From Rhodococcus sp. (in: high G+C Gram-positive bacteria) (GTDB lineage Bacteria > Actinomycetota > Actinomycetes > Mycobacteriales > Mycobacteriaceae), in the NCBI RefSeq assembly GCF_023264675.1, contig NZ_JAHFVG010000006.1:1-64000 (forward strand): 64,000 bases of DNA, read 5' to 3'. Below, piece by piece: positions 44,269 to 53,705 of this stretch (position 1 is the first letter of the stretch; every line of letters begins with the position of its first letter). A program made the position numbers and the translations under genes. Below the pieces are notes generated by a model. It ran no database searches, was not told where the DNA came from, and saw only the letters and a list, made by a program, of their open reading frames with translations.

Positions 44269-46970
44269 ACGATCCGTTCGGGACAGAGGCGCTTCGCGCG
44301 TCGACGCTCTCTGCCTGGACGGAGTCGCCTACGCGGCTACGGGAAGATGCCGCAACCGAGGCCGATCTGGTTCGCGGAGGCTATCGCAACAGACTGCTGA
44401 CCGAACTTGCTCAGAACGCTGCCGATGCCGCGGCACGAGCAGGGGTGCCCGGTCGCATGCGAGTGTGGACATCGGGAAGTGATCTTCATCTCGCCAATAC
44501 CGGTTCGCCGCTGGATCTGGAGGGAGTGCATGCGCTGACGGCTCTGCGCGTGTCGGCCAAGACCTCCGGTGTCGGTCGGTTCGGTGTCGGGTTCACCGCT
44601 GTCCGTTCGGTCAGCGACGAGATCGAATTTCGTTCCACCGCAGGAGGAGTGCGATTCAGCGGCGAGGACACTCGCCGCGCTCTCGAACATGCGGGCCTGG
44701 AGGCTCCCGGTGTCGGAGTGCCGGTGCTGCGGCTTGCGTGGCCCGCGGAAGCGGCTCCGGCGGAGGGGTTTTCGTCCGAAATCGTGCTGCGCGGCGCCGG
44801 GCCCGACGCGTTGGATTCGATGCGGGCCGAGGCAGTCGACCTTCTGCTCGAACTGGAAGCGCTCGTATCGATCGACATTGCAGGCGAACTGTTCGAGCGC
44901 ACGACCTCGGCCGGTGAACTGGAATCCGTGGCGATCGGCGACCTGCGGTGGTGGCAGTATCGCACCGTTCGTGCCCGGTGGCTCGTGCCCGTCGTCGACG
45001 GCGTGCCGGTACCTGCAGGCTCGGATGTGCTTCGGGCTCCGACTCGTTCGGACGAAGAGCTGTCGCTGCCCACGATCGTCGTTGCGGAACTGCCGATGCA
45101 GCCGGACCGTCGGCGAGTACTTCCCGGCGCGCCGGTCGGCCGAATCGCCGAGGGCTACGGCGGGTTCATCGCGGCGCTGCCGGCGAAGTACAGGCCCATT
45201 CTGGTTCCGATTCCCGGCTTTGCGCGCAGTGAGGTCGACGGAACTCTGCGCGAGAACATCGTTCGCGAATCCTCTTCTGCCCGTTGGCTTCCCTCGGTCT
45301 CCGGTGACGCTCTCGTCCCGTCGAGAGCGATGCTACTGCCCGGACTCACCGATGAGCTCGGTGAATTCCTCGCCGACGTCTTTCCTGATCTGGTGTCCCC
45401 GGCGCTCTCGGGGCCGCGGCATGCTGCGGCACTCGCGGCCGTCGACGTCCACCGGATCGGGTTGGCCCGACTTGCGGAGATGCTGACCGGTCTCGACCGC
45501 GAGCCATCGTGGTGGGGTCGACTCTACGACGCGATCGCCCCGCTCGTGACCGACGGTGTCGCCGCGGAAGAGCTTGCGGCTCTTCCGGTTCCGCTGGCGG
45601 ATGGCCGGACGGTGACTGGTCCTCGCACGGCGGTTCTCGGTTCGGACGTCGGCTCGGTCGGATCGGTGCAGTGGGCCCGTCTGGTTCATCCCGATGCCGC
45701 GAGTTCGTTGTTGACGAGGCTCGGTGCCGCCGAGGCGACCGCGACGGATCTATTGTCCGATCCAGCGCTGGAAGCCGTGCTCGACGATCTGGACTGGGAC
45801 GACACCGAGGCTGTCGACGAGGTCACCGGTTCGGTGCTCTCGCTCGCGGCAGGAGCACGCGACCTTCCGTCGTGGATCGGGTCGCTTCCTCTTCTCGATT
45901 CCACGGGCGAGCTACGCGCTGCGGACGAGCTGCTGCTGCCCGACGCCCCGCTGGCGAGACTTCTGGCCGAGGATTCGCCCTTCGGTCTCGTCGCGGAGGC
46001 TGTCGCCCGGCACTACGGCGCCGCGGCACTACGAGCCGTCGGAGTCGGGTGGGGCTTCGGCACGGTGACCGACGAGCTCCCGACAGGGCCCGACCATGAC
46101 CTGGACGACGAGGGTTCGTGGTGGGCGTCGCTACCCGAGGATCCTCCCGAACTCACCGCCGTGCGCGATCTCGATCTGGTCGACGAGGACCGTTGGCCGG
46201 AAGCGCTGACTCAGCTTGTCGCCGAACCCGTTACACGCGCAGCGTTGCAGGCGCGTGAGGGATATACCGCGTGGTGGTTGCGTACGCACGCGGTGATCGA
46301 GGGTGCCGGGCTCGGGAGCTTTCGGGCGCCGTCGGACGAGACCTTCGCGGGACTGCTCGATCCGCTGGACCACCCGAACGCCGACGACATCGCAGCGGCC
46401 TTGGCGCCGAGTTCGTGTGACAGCGCCTTGTTCGCTCGTCTCGTTCTGGGCAGGCTCGCGGATCCGGCCAGGACACCGACTCCTGCCGTCGTCGCGCGGG
46501 CGCATCGACTTCTCGCCGACGCGGTGTCCTCGGGGCGGGTGGATCTAGACGATCTGGAGGTTCCGGAGCATGTCCGCGCGGTGACGGGAGCGCTCGTCGA
46601 CCCGTCGTCGGCCATCGTTCTCGATCGGCCGTGGTTCGTTGCAGTCGTCCCCGCCGAGGTGGCGGTCCTCTCGTCGATGGACACGGCTGGTTCGCTCGCG
46701 TCGATTCTGGACGTGCGGACGGCGTCGGAGGCGATCGACTCCGAGGTCGTGGGAGTGGGACGGGTCAGTACCTGGGACCGCGAGGCGGGCGCTGTGCTGG
46801 CGTGCGCTGCACTGGGAGTGGAGCTGCCGGTGGGACAGGTCGTCGTCCACCGCGATCTCGTCGTCAGGCTGTCCGGTGCAGTCGAGGGGGAGCGTCACGT
46901 CGGGTGGTGGGTCACCGACGACGGGATCACGCATTGCGCCGAAACGTGGGAGCGTCCGCGTGGACGGTGA
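44265..46970 (+). CDS. Sacsin N-terminal-like ATP-binding protein (HSP90-type ATPase), apparent non-AUG start
   Basis: About 901 aa. The Bergerat-type ATP site includes the N-box ELAQNAADAAARAG and VGRFGVGFTAVRSV, as in sacsin and HSP90. The rest is Leu/Ala/Asp-rich and specific to actinobacteria. The first usable GTG (44445) would cut off the essential N-box, and no ATG, GTG or TTG exists in frame back to the stop at 44229. The gene must therefore start at CTG 44265 (overlapping the previous TGA as CTGA) or ATC 44256 (six bases after AGGA). The role is unknown; a chaperone-like role is inferred. Confidence 0.82.
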   Translation: MNDPFGTEALRASTLSAWTESPTRLREDAATEADLVRGGYRNRLLTELAQNAADAAARAGVPGRMRVWTSGSDLHLANTGSPLDLEGVHALTALRVSAKTSGVGRFGVGFTAVRSVSDEIEFRSTAGGVRFSGEDTRRALEHAGLEAPGVGVPVLRLAWPAEAAPAEGFSSEIVLRGAGPDALDSMRAEAVDLLLELEALVSIDIAGELFERTTSAGELESVAIGDLRWWQYRTVRARWLVPVVDGVPVPAGSDVLRAPTRSDEELSLPTIVVAELPMQPDRRRVLPGAPVGRIAEGYGGFIAALPAKYRPILVPIPGFARSEVDGTLRENIVRESSSARWLPSVSGDALVPSRAMLLPGLTDELGEFLADVFPDLVSPALSGPRHAAALAAVDVHRIGLARLAEMLTGLDREPSWWGRLYDAIAPLVTDGVAAEELAALPVPLADGRTVTGPRTAVLGSDVGSVGSVQWARLVHPDAASSLLTRLGAAEATATDLLSDPALEAVLDDLDWDDTEAVDEVTGSVLSLAAGARDLPSWIGSLPLLDSTGELRAADELLLPDAPLARLLAEDSPFGLVAEAVARHYGAAALRAVGVGWGFGTVTDELPTGPDHDLDDEGSWWASLPEDPPELTAVRDLDLVDEDRWPEALTQLVAEPVTRAALQAREGYTAWWLRTHAVIEGAGLGSFRAPSDETFAGLLDPLDHPNADDIAAALAPSSCDSALFARLVLGRLADPARTPTPAVVARAHRLLADAVSSGRVDLDDLEVPEHVRAVTGALVDPSSAIVLDRPWFVAVVPAEVAVLSSMDTAGSLASILDVRTASEAIDSEVVGVGRVSTWDREAGAVLACAALGVELPVGQVVVHRDLVVRLSGAVEGERHVGWWVTDDGITHCAETWERPRGR

Positions 46971-47505
46971 TGTGCTGCAGTGGATCGTCGAGCATCGAAT
47001 TGCATGGTCGACGAGCCTGTTCTGGTTCGTCACCTCGGCCGGGAACACAGTCTCGATGTTCGTCTGGTCCATCGCGGGATGCGCCGGGCTGATACGGGCC
47101 GGCCGCCGCGGCGAAGCCGTGATGGTGGGAGGCGCCATGCTCACCGGGTGGGGCGCGATGAGCCTGTCCAAGTTGATCTTCGGGCGAGACCGTCCGCCGC
47201 TGCCGGAGCGGCTCGTAGAGATTTCGACGCACTCGTTCCCGTCAGGACACGCGATGATGTCGGCTTTGCTCGCCACACTCGCGATTGCGGTGATGCTGCG
47301 ATCGAACACTGCGTGGCTTCACAGCCGGATTGCGTTGGCGGTACCGGTGACGGCGTCGTTCGCGATCGGGGTCTCTCGGATCTACCTCGGCGCGCACTGG
47401 GTCACCGATGTGCTGGCCGGCTGGGTTTTCGGTGTGCTCTGGGGGCTTCTGTGGGTGTACGGGTTCGCCCGTGGGCGGAGACCGGAGCGAACCCGCACCC
47501 GGTAG
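46960..47505 (+). CDS. PAP2-family membrane phosphatase
   Basis: 181 aa from GTG with GGGAG upstream. The three PAP2 motifs are intact: KLIFGRDRPP, HSFPSGHAM and SRIYLGAHWVTD. Five or six membrane helices surround them. The family dephosphorylates lipid phosphates such as undecaprenyl diphosphate or phosphatidate outside the membrane. The start overlaps the preceding gene by 11 bases. Confidence 0.9.
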   Translation: MDGDVLQWIVEHRIAWSTSLFWFVTSAGNTVSMFVWSIAGCAGLIRAGRRGEAVMVGGAMLTGWGAMSLSKLIFGRDRPPLPERLVEISTHSFPSGHAMMSALLATLAIAVMLRSNTAWLHSRIALAVPVTASFAIGVSRIYLGAHWVTDVLAGWVFGVLWGLLWVYGFARGRRPERTRTR

Positions 47506-47519
47506 ACGCGTGCAACGAG

Positions 47520-47702
47520 CTAGCGAGAGAAGTCGCTCCGCTGGGCGATCACGAGGAGCTCGTCGCGCATGGACGGGCTGCTGACTGCGTGTGCGCGCGC
47601 GTAGAGGGCGCGGAGGGAGCGAACGTGGTTGCGACGGGTACGGATCTGAGAAACGAGCTTCATGGCCTTGCTTTCGGAATCAAAGGTTGAATTGACTGAC
47701 AT
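47520..47702 (-). CDS. Small basic protein, unknown function
   Basis: 60 aa, MSVNSTFDSESKAMKLVSQI onward, Arg/Ser-rich and helical, ending RDELLVIAQRSDFSR. GGAG lies eight bases before the ATG. It converges with the PAP2 gene at 14 bases. No family known to me; its regular codon use and ribosome site support a real gene. Confidence 0.6.
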   Translation of the reverse strand: MSVNSTFDSESKAMKLVSQIRTRRNHVRSLRALYARAHAVSSPSMRDELLVIAQRSDFSR

Positions 47703-47866
47703 AACCAATACTCCACGTTAATTCTGTGTAACTCAACCGATTCAGTGGTGAGTTGTCGCACGTCAGACTGCATTTTCGAGTGACGACGGTTACCTCGGAT
47801 TCGAGGCGTGATGCGGGTTACGCGAAGGGGTGCTCGAATCTGTGACCCGAGCGACTGACGTGGACC

Positions 47867-48115
47867 TCAGTCGAGACCGCGCTGGGCGGTTTTGCTTCCC
47901 CGGCGCGATGCTGCCCGTTGCAGAAGGAACAGCGCGAAACCCAGCGAGCCGACGATGACCCCGGCCCAGCAGGTCGGCAGGGCGGATGACCAACGGTCCC
48001 CGCCGACCAGTACGACGACGGTTGCGAGAATCCAGAGTCCGATGCCGGCCGCGATGACCGGAGCCGGGTCCGTGAGACGCCGACTGAGCTCGAACGCTTC
48101 CGGACGACTCTCCAC
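47867..48115 (-). CDS. DUF2530-family small membrane protein (Rv0879c-like)
   Basis: 82 aa from GTG. Two hydrophobic segments (PVIAAGIGLWILATVVVLVG and CWAGVIVGSLGFALFLLQ) with an Arg-rich C-terminus. This size and layout match DUF2530. It diverges from the permease gene by only 18 bases. Function unknown. Confidence 0.78.
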   Translation of the reverse strand: MESRPEAFELSRRLTDPAPVIAAGIGLWILATVVVLVGGDRWSSALPTCWAGVIVGSLGFALFLLQRAASRRGSKTAQRGLD

Positions 48116-48133
48116 GAAATGTAGGTTACCCCC

Positions 48134-49588
48134 ATGGCTCTGCAGTCCCGGCTCCTGGACAACTACTTCAAGATCACCGAACGCGGTTCGACCGTCGGGT
48201 CCGAGGTGCGCGGTGGCGTCGTCACCTTCGTGGCGATGGCGTACATCGTGGTACTCAATCCGTTGATCCTCGGCAGCTTCTCCGCCGAGGATTCTGCTGC
48301 GAAGACCGACGTGCTCGGCAACATTCTTCCCGTTGCGCAGGTTGCTGCCGTGACGGCGTTGGTCGCCGGATTCATGAGCATCGTGTTCGGCATCGTCGCC
48401 AACTATCCCTTCGGAATCGCCGCAGGCCTCGGCATCAACACTCTCCTCGCGGTCACCATCGCGCCACAGGTGACGTGGCCCGAGGCGATGGGTCTGGTGG
48501 TCATCGACGGCATCATCATCGTGCTGCTCGCCGTCACCGGATTTCGAACCGCGGTGTTCAACGCGATTCCGGCCGAACTCAAGGCCGCGATCGCTGCAGG
48601 CATCGGCGCGTTCATCGCGTTCATCGGTCTCGTCGACTCCGGTTTCGTGCGGCGTATCCCCGACGTCGCCGGTACGACGGTTCCCGTCGGCCTCGGCATC
48701 GACGGGTCGATCGCGTCGTGGCCTACAGCGGTGTTCGTCTTCGGCGTGCTGCTGATGGGCATCCTGGTCGTCCGCAAAGTCCGCGGCGGCCTGCTCATCG
48801 GAATCGTCACCACGACCGTCGTCGCCGCGATCATCGAGGCGGTCACCGACGTCGGACCGTCGAACGGTGTGGATCCGAAGGGCTGGAATCTCAGCGTCCC
48901 GATGCTGCCCGATCAGCTGTTCCAGAAGCCCGATCTTGCGCTCGTCGGCGACGTGAATCTGTTCGGTGCATTCACGCGCATCGGTGTGCTCGCGGCCAGC
49001 CTGCTGGTGTTCACCCTCGTGCTCGCCAACTTCTTCGACGCCATGGGAACCATGACCGGCCTCGGCAAGGAAGGGAAGCTGGTCGATTCGAAGGGGAACC
49101 TGCCGGGAATCGGCAAGGCTCTCGTCGTCGAAGGCACCGGAGCGATCGTCGGAGGAGGCGCATCGGCGTCGTCGAACACCGTGTTCGTGGAATCGGCTTC
49201 GGGAATCGCCGAGGGCGCACGGACCGGACTGGCCAACGTAGTAACCGGCGTGCTGTTCCTCGCAGCGATGTTCCTGACGCCGCTGACCGCGATCGTTCCC
49301 ATCGAAGCTGCCGCTCCGGCGCTGGTCATCGTCGGTGCGCTGATGATCGGGCAAGTTCGCGACATCGACTTCACCAAGTTCGACGTCGCGCTTCCGGCGT
49401 TCCTGACCATCGTGGTCATGCCGTTCACATACTCGATCGCCAACGGTATCGGCGTCGGTTTCATCACGTGGGTTGTCCTCGCCGTCGGCAGCGGCAAAGC
49501 AAAGTCGGTGCATCCCCTGCTCTGGGTGGTTGCTGCTCTGTTCGTCGCCTATTTCTCGCTCGGACCCATCACCGACGCGGTTACCTGA
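48134..49588 (+). CDS. NCS2-family purine permease (AzgA-like)
   Basis: 484 aa. Begins [20 protein letters not shown], typical of the AzgA/GhxP subgroup, with [16 protein letters not shown] in helix 1, [17 protein letters not shown] and later [15 protein letters not shown] and [19 protein letters not shown], which form the substrate site. About 13 membrane segments. The subgroup carries hypoxanthine, guanine or adenine with protons. Confidence 0.92.
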   Translation: MALQSRLLDNYFKITERGSTVGSEVRGGVVTFVAMAYIVVLNPLILGSFSAEDSAAKTDVLGNILPVAQVAAVTALVAGFMSIVFGIVANYPFGIAAGLGINTLLAVTIAPQVTWPEAMGLVVIDGIIIVLLAVTGFRTAVFNAIPAELKAAIAAGIGAFIAFIGLVDSGFVRRIPDVAGTTVPVGLGIDGSIASWPTAVFVFGVLLMGILVVRKVRGGLLIGIVTTTVVAAIIEAVTDVGPSNGVDPKGWNLSVPMLPDQLFQKPDLALVGDVNLFGAFTRIGVLAASLLVFTLVLANFFDAMGTMTGLGKEGKLVDSKGNLPGIGKALVVEGTGAIVGGGASASSNTVFVESASGIAEGARTGLANVVTGVLFLAAMFLTPLTAIVPIEAAAPALVIVGALMIGQVRDIDFTKFDVALPAFLTIVVMPFTYSIANGIGVGFITWVVLAVGSGKAKSVHPLLWVVAALFVAYFSLGPITDAVT

Positions 49589-49622
49589 GCTGTTTCGGCT
49601 ACGTAGGCGTAGTCTCTGCGCT

Positions 49623-50069
49623 GTGACGTCGGGAAACAGCGTTAAAGACAACCGTGAACTGGCCAGCGACCTGTCGCTGGCCGTGGTGCGTTTGACGCGC
49701 CACCTCAGGGGGAGACGGGTCGACTCGCAGGTGTCGCTGACGCAGCTGTCGGCTCTGGCAACTCTGAGCCGCGAAGGTGACATGACACCGGGGGCTCTGG
49801 CGGCGCGTGAGCGAGTTCAGCCACCGTCGATGACGAGGGTGATCGCGTCGCTGGCCGAACTCGGGCTCGTGGTCCGCACCGCGCACCCCACCGATGGTCG
49901 GCAGGTGATCGTCTCGCTCTCCGATTCGGGCAAGACGCTCATCGCGGACGAGGCCAGCGCCCGTGAAGCGTGGATGACGGCGCAGCTCGCCGGCTTGAAC
50001 GAGACACAACTGGTGATCCTGCGCGATGCGGTGGACATCATCGGCGCCTTGGTGAGCGATTCGGAGTAG
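49623..50069 (+). CDS. MarR-family regulator (Rv0880-like)
   Basis: 148 aa from GTG; a TAGTCT -10 element ends seven bases before it, so it is probably leaderless. Winged helix in [21 protein letters not shown] to [12 protein letters not shown]. It lies just ahead of an MFS exporter gene in the same direction, a common regulator-pump arrangement. Its M. tuberculosis counterpart is Rv0880. Confidence 0.85.
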   Translation: MTSGNSVKDNRELASDLSLAVVRLTRHLRGRRVDSQVSLTQLSALATLSREGDMTPGALAARERVQPPSMTRVIASLAELGLVVRTAHPTDGRQVIVSLSDSGKTLIADEASAREAWMTAQLAGLNETQLVILRDAVDIIGALVSDSE

Positions 50070-50097
50070 GTCATTACCTAGGGTTAGTATCTATGGA

Positions 50098-51381
50098 GTG
50101 CCCACTGTAAATCCGATGTTCGCCGCGTTGAAGACGCGAAACTATCGGCTGTGGGCGTCGGGACAGATCGTCTCGCTGGTGGGCACCTGGATGCAGCGCG
50201 TCGCCCAGGACTGGTTGGTGCTGACCCTGTCCGGCGGAAACGGCTTTGCCGTCGGCATCGTGATGGCATTGCAGTTCGGCCCGACGCTGTTGTTGTCGGT
50301 GTGGGGCGGTGTTCTCGCCGATCGGTACGACAAACGAAAACTGCTCATGATCACCCAGGCCTTCGCCGCGGTGTGTGGTTTGGTTCTCGGGCTTCTCGAC
50401 GTCGGCAACATCGTTCAGCTGTGGCATGTCTACGTCATCGCGTTCGTTCTCGGTTGCTCGTCGGCGATCGATGCTCCGGTTCGTCAGTCCTTCACCATCG
50501 AGATGGTCGGCAAGGACACTCTGTCCAACGCGATCGCACTGAACTCGATGACGTTCAACACAGCCCGCATCATCGGCCCGGCGATCTCGGGTGTACTCAT
50601 CACGTTGATCGGCACCGGCTGGGTCTTCCTGATCAATGCGTTCTCGTTCGCCGCGGTATTCGGTGCCCTCGTCGCGATGCGCGCGGCAGATCTGTTCGAG
50701 GTCGAACGTGCGCCGCGGGCCAAGGGGCAGGTGCGTGCGGGTTTCGCGTATGTGTGGAGCAGACCGGACCTGAGGGTGCTTCTGGCGACGGTGTTCATGG
50801 TGTCGACGTTCGGGCTGAACTTCCCGTTGAGCCTGGCGGTGTTGGCGCGCAATACGTTCGGTAGCGGCGCCGATGCCTACGGTCTGCTGTCGACGACACT
50901 CGCCATCGGAACTCTGCTCGGTGCGACGCTCGCGGCGCGCCGCGTCACTGCGCCGCGGCTGCGCTTGTTCGTGGGCGCGGTCATCGCCTTCGGCATGTTC
51001 GAGTTGCTCGTGGGGCTGATGCCGAACTACATCCTGGTTGCGCTACTGCTGATTCCGACGGGCGCGCTGAACCTCACGTTCTCGACATCGGCGATGAATA
51101 TTCTGCAGATGTCGGTCCCGTCGGACATGCGTGGCCGCGTCATGGGGATCTACATGCTGTGTTTTCTCGGCGGAACACCGATCGGCAGCCCCATTCTCGG
51201 ATGGTTCGCCGACGTGCTCGACCCGCGCGCTCCGCTGGTGTTCGGCGGGGTGGTGTCGCTGGCCACGGGGGTGTTCGCCTCGGTGTATCTGCTGCGGCAC
51301 AACAAGCTCAGGCTCAGCGTTTCTCGGCCCGGTCCCGGCCGTCGATTGCCGGCGCTCGAGGTTCTTCAGATACAGCCCTGA
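50098..51381 (+). CDS. MFS exporter (MFS_3 / enterobactin-exporter-like)
   Basis: 427 aa from GTG. Twelve hydrophobic segments, with LADRYDKRKLLMITQ as the helix 2-3 motif and WMQRVAQDWLVLTL in helix 1, typical of MFS_3 (EntS-like) exporters. A TAGTAT -10 ends seven bases before the GTG. A short palindrome around TTACCTAGGGTTA overlaps the promoter and may bind the upstream MarR protein. Confidence 0.85.
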   Translation: MPTVNPMFAALKTRNYRLWASGQIVSLVGTWMQRVAQDWLVLTLSGGNGFAVGIVMALQFGPTLLLSVWGGVLADRYDKRKLLMITQAFAAVCGLVLGLLDVGNIVQLWHVYVIAFVLGCSSAIDAPVRQSFTIEMVGKDTLSNAIALNSMTFNTARIIGPAISGVLITLIGTGWVFLINAFSFAAVFGALVAMRAADLFEVERAPRAKGQVRAGFAYVWSRPDLRVLLATVFMVSTFGLNFPLSLAVLARNTFGSGADAYGLLSTTLAIGTLLGATLAARRVTAPRLRLFVGAVIAFGMFELLVGLMPNYILVALLLIPTGALNLTFSTSAMNILQMSVPSDMRGRVMGIYMLCFLGGTPIGSPILGWFADVLDPRAPLVFGGVVSLATGVFASVYLLRHNKLRLSVSRPGPGRRLPALEVLQIQP

Positions 51382-51414
51382 CCTGCAGTTCGAGTCGGTT
51401 GCACGGCCAAAGTG

Positions 51415-51450
51415 TTGTGTTATCGCAAAAGCTTCCGTAGTGTTGTGACA
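51415..51450 (+). promoter_or_regulatory. Promoter and operator of the lanthipeptide export operon
   Basis: A -35 element TTGTGT (51415-51420), 17 bases and -10 TAGTGT (51438-51443) form a good actinobacterial promoter. Both hexamers lie inside near-copies of one 13-mer (TTGTGTTATCGCA and TAGTGTTGTGACA), each matching 10 of 13 positions of the TTGTGTTGTCAGA repeat found before the cluster's XRE gene. A repressor bound here would block both elements. Confidence 0.6.
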
Positions 51451-51488
51451 AGACAACATCCGGACCGATCGAACTGAAAGGCCGAACC

Positions 51489-51656
51489 ATGAAACTCGGA
51501 ACCATCGTCTCATTGATCGCCGCAATCGTCGCCATCGTTCTCGTGGTCGTTGGTGCCCCCATCGCCGCAGCAATCGCACTCGCCCTCATCGGCGGCCTCG
51601 GTGGTGCAGCGCTGAACAAGACCCGTAGTCGCGGAACCGCCGTCGGTATTCGCTGA
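51489..51656 (+). CDS. Small hydrophobic membrane peptide, first gene of export operon
   Basis: 55 aa. After MKLGT the chain is hydrophobic through residue 44 (IVSLIAAIVAIVLVVV, then APIAAAIALALIGGLGG), two helices with a Gly turn, ending in a basic NKTRSRGTAVGIR tail. GAAAGG lies seven bases before the ATG. It could be a small immunity or assembly protein; there is no Cys, so it is not a lanthipeptide precursor. No homologue known to me. Confidence 0.55.
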   Translation: MKLGTIVSLIAAIVAIVLVVVGAPIAAAIALALIGGLGGAALNKTRSRGTAVGIR

Positions 51657-51727
51657 CCCTGGCGCACCGCCACCTGCTCGCCGTTCCAAGAACCGGCAGG
51701 CCCGTCTCGCTGTGAAAGGAGTGCTCC

Positions 51728-51817
51728 GTGAGCACTGTTCTGATCGTCATCATCGTCCTGCTTCTCGCATTCGGCGTCTACCTGGGCGTCAATCAGCAGC
51801 GCAAGAACAAACGATAA
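51728..51817 (+). CDS. 29-residue single-helix membrane peptide
   Basis: VSTVLIVIIVLLLAFGVYLG then VNQQRKNKR: one transmembrane helix with a basic cytoplasmic tail. AAAGGAG lies six bases before the GTG, and its stop is four bases before the peptidase start, so it is translated as part of the operon. Function unknown; coupling of the peptidase start may be part of its role. Confidence 0.6.
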   Translation: MSTVLIVIIVLLLAFGVYLGVNQQRKNKR

Positions 51818-51821
51818 GTCC

Positions 51822-53705
51822 ATGAGCGACGCTGCGGACGCCGGCGCCGACTTTCCCACCTGTTCCACTCCGGTCGAAACCGATCTCTGGTGGCATTTCA
51901 AGCGAAGGACGCCCGCCGGAGTGACCCGGTGGGCGTCGCCGCGACGAGGACACGACCGGGCATTCGGCTCCGACGCCGTCGACGGAGAATCCCTCGCGGC
52001 GAGGCCGGGGGCGCATCCCATCGGTGACGACTCGCCGTCTGACCCGTTGGGGTCGGCAGTGGCGGTGGCCTTCCATCCGTCGGGTGATCGCGTTGCGTAC
52101 GTAAGTGATTCGAGCGGTTCCGAACATCTCGTACTCCGCGTTCGACGGGTCGATCGACCGGACCGCGACGATGTGGTCGCCGATTCGGTCTCGCACTCGC
52201 TGTGCTGGGGCGTCGGCGGGGACACCGACCACCTCTACTTCTGCAGGATCGACAACACGCTTCGCCCCTACGCGGTTGCACGAATTACCGCCGACGGCGC
52301 AGAAGGCATTGTCTCCGAACCGGATTCCGAACACTCGGTGCGGGTCACTCGCAGCGCCACCGGCAACGCCGTGCTGGTGCACTCCGCGTCGATGCACTCG
52401 ACGCACGTCCAGTCGATCGACCACGACGGCAAACTCACTCGTTTTGCCGGACCCGAACGATCGCCCGCTCGATGGCATATCGACACGCTGCTCGCCGACG
52501 ACGGAACGTCGCGGTGGATTGCCTTGACCGACGACGGCGACGACCGAAAATTTCGGGTGATGACGGCGTCGGGCGTTCCCGGCGACGAACGTTGGACGGT
52601 GGTTCACGCACCGCCGGAGAACCATGTCCGCGCGCTGCACTCCCTCGGGTCCCACGCCCTCGTCGAGGAAGTCGGGCCCCAGGGTGAGCAGTACGTCACC
52701 GTCCGAGCTGACGGAACTGCACAGGCATTGCTGCACACCGATACCTGGGACGGACGCCCCGCGCGATACGTACTGGACCTCGCATCCTCGGGCGAGACAA
52801 CCACATTCACGGTGTCGACGCCGATCGATCCACCGTTTCTCCTCGACATCGACAGCGGGGGAACAGCGCATCGGCGTGGACCGGCGGCAGCGCACCGGTA
52901 CGAGATGATTCGGACCGAGGCGGCAGCCCCCGACGGACTCTCGGTGCCGGTGACCATGCTCCGCCTGGTCGGTGCCGCGCCCGGTGCACCGTGTGTGGTC
53001 GAGGTGTACGGCGCCTACGGCGTCGAACTCGGTCGCCAGTTCGATCCGAGCGTGACCGAGCTGCTCGACGCGGGTGCCGTGCTAGCGCTGGCGCACGTAC
53101 GCGGTGGTTCCGAACGTGGGCCAGGATGGCACACACTCGGAATCGGTGCAGGAAAAGAAGATTCGATCGGCGACTTCATTGCCTGCTTGGAGACGGTCGG
53201 TGACCACGACTGGGTGGAGCCGAGCCGGGTTGCGGCATGGGGTACGAGCGCAGGCGGAACCATTGTCGCCGCCGCGATCAATCTCTCGCCCGGCCTGATG
53301 TACGCCGCGGCGCTCGACGTGCCGTTCGTGGATCCGCTCGGCACGTTGAGCGACGATGCAGCACCACTGGCGCTGCGAGATCGTGCCGAGTGGGGTGACC
53401 CGGTACACGACGAGGTGGTCCGCGCGGCCATGCATCGCTACTCGCCCCTGCAGAACGCCCGGCCGGGCCATCATCCGATCATGCGAGTCACTGCGGGACG
53501 GCACGATCCGCGGGCACCGTTGGCCGACATCGATCGCTGGCTGGACCGGCTGGACGATCCGGAGATGGGCCGGGTGATCACCGAGGGCGGACACGCAGGA
53601 GATCGCGCAGGGACCGTCCGTTGGCTCGTCGAACTTCTCACGGGCACAGCTACATCGGCCACGGCCACACCGGAGCAGGACACAACCATCAGGAGGGCGT
53701 CATGA
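51822..53705 (+). CDS. S9-family (prolyl oligopeptidase-type) peptidase, candidate leader protease
   Basis: 627 aa without signal peptide, so cytoplasmic. Residues about 1-360 form a beta-propeller; about 375-620 the alpha/beta-hydrolase domain with Ser476 in GTSAGG, Asp562 in RHDPRAP and His591 in EGGHAG, in the order of oligopeptidase B/POP. These enzymes cleave short peptides after Arg or Pro, and POP-type proteases remove leaders in some class III lanthipeptide systems. The precursor here has an Arg just before its likely core. The stop overlaps the ABC ATPase start (ATGA). Confidence 0.85.
   Translation: MSDAADAGADFPTCSTPVETDLWWHFKRRTPAGVTRWASPRRGHDRAFGSDAVDGESLAARPGAHPIGDDSPSDPLGSAVAVAFHPSGDRVAYVSDSSGSEHLVLRVRRVDRPDRDDVVADSVSHSLCWGVGGDTDHLYFCRIDNTLRPYAVARITADGAEGIVSEPDSEHSVRVTRSATGNAVLVHSASMHSTHVQSIDHDGKLTRFAGPERSPARWHIDTLLADDGTSRWIALTDDGDDRKFRVMTASGVPGDERWTVVHAPPENHVRALHSLGSHALVEEVGPQGEQYVTVRADGTAQALLHTDTWDGRPARYVLDLASSGETTTFTVSTPIDPPFLLDIDSGGTAHRRGPAAAHRYEMIRTEAAAPDGLSVPVTMLRLVGAAPGAPCVVEVYGAYGVELGRQFDPSVTELLDAGAVLALAHVRGGSERGPGWHTLGIGAGKEDSIGDFIACLETVGDHDWVEPSRVAAWGTSAGGTIVAAAINLSPGLMYAAALDVPFVDPLGTLSDDAAPLALRDRAEWGDPVHDEVVRAAMHRYSPLQNARPGHHPIMRVTAGRHDPRAPLADIDRWLDRLDDPEMGRVITEGGHAGDRAGTVRWLVELLTGTATSATATPEQDTTIRRAS

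Noticed and set aside
47867..49783. 638-codon reverse frame across the purine permease
   Set aside because: It is Asp/His/Arg-rich shadow sequence over a well-supported permease on the + strand. Only the last 82 codons (DUF2530-like) are real.
51489..51656. The 55-aa hydrophobic peptide as a bacteriocin or lanthipeptide precursor
   Set aside because: No Cys, a two-helix membrane layout and a basic tail. It is in the exporter operon rather than next to the modification genes.
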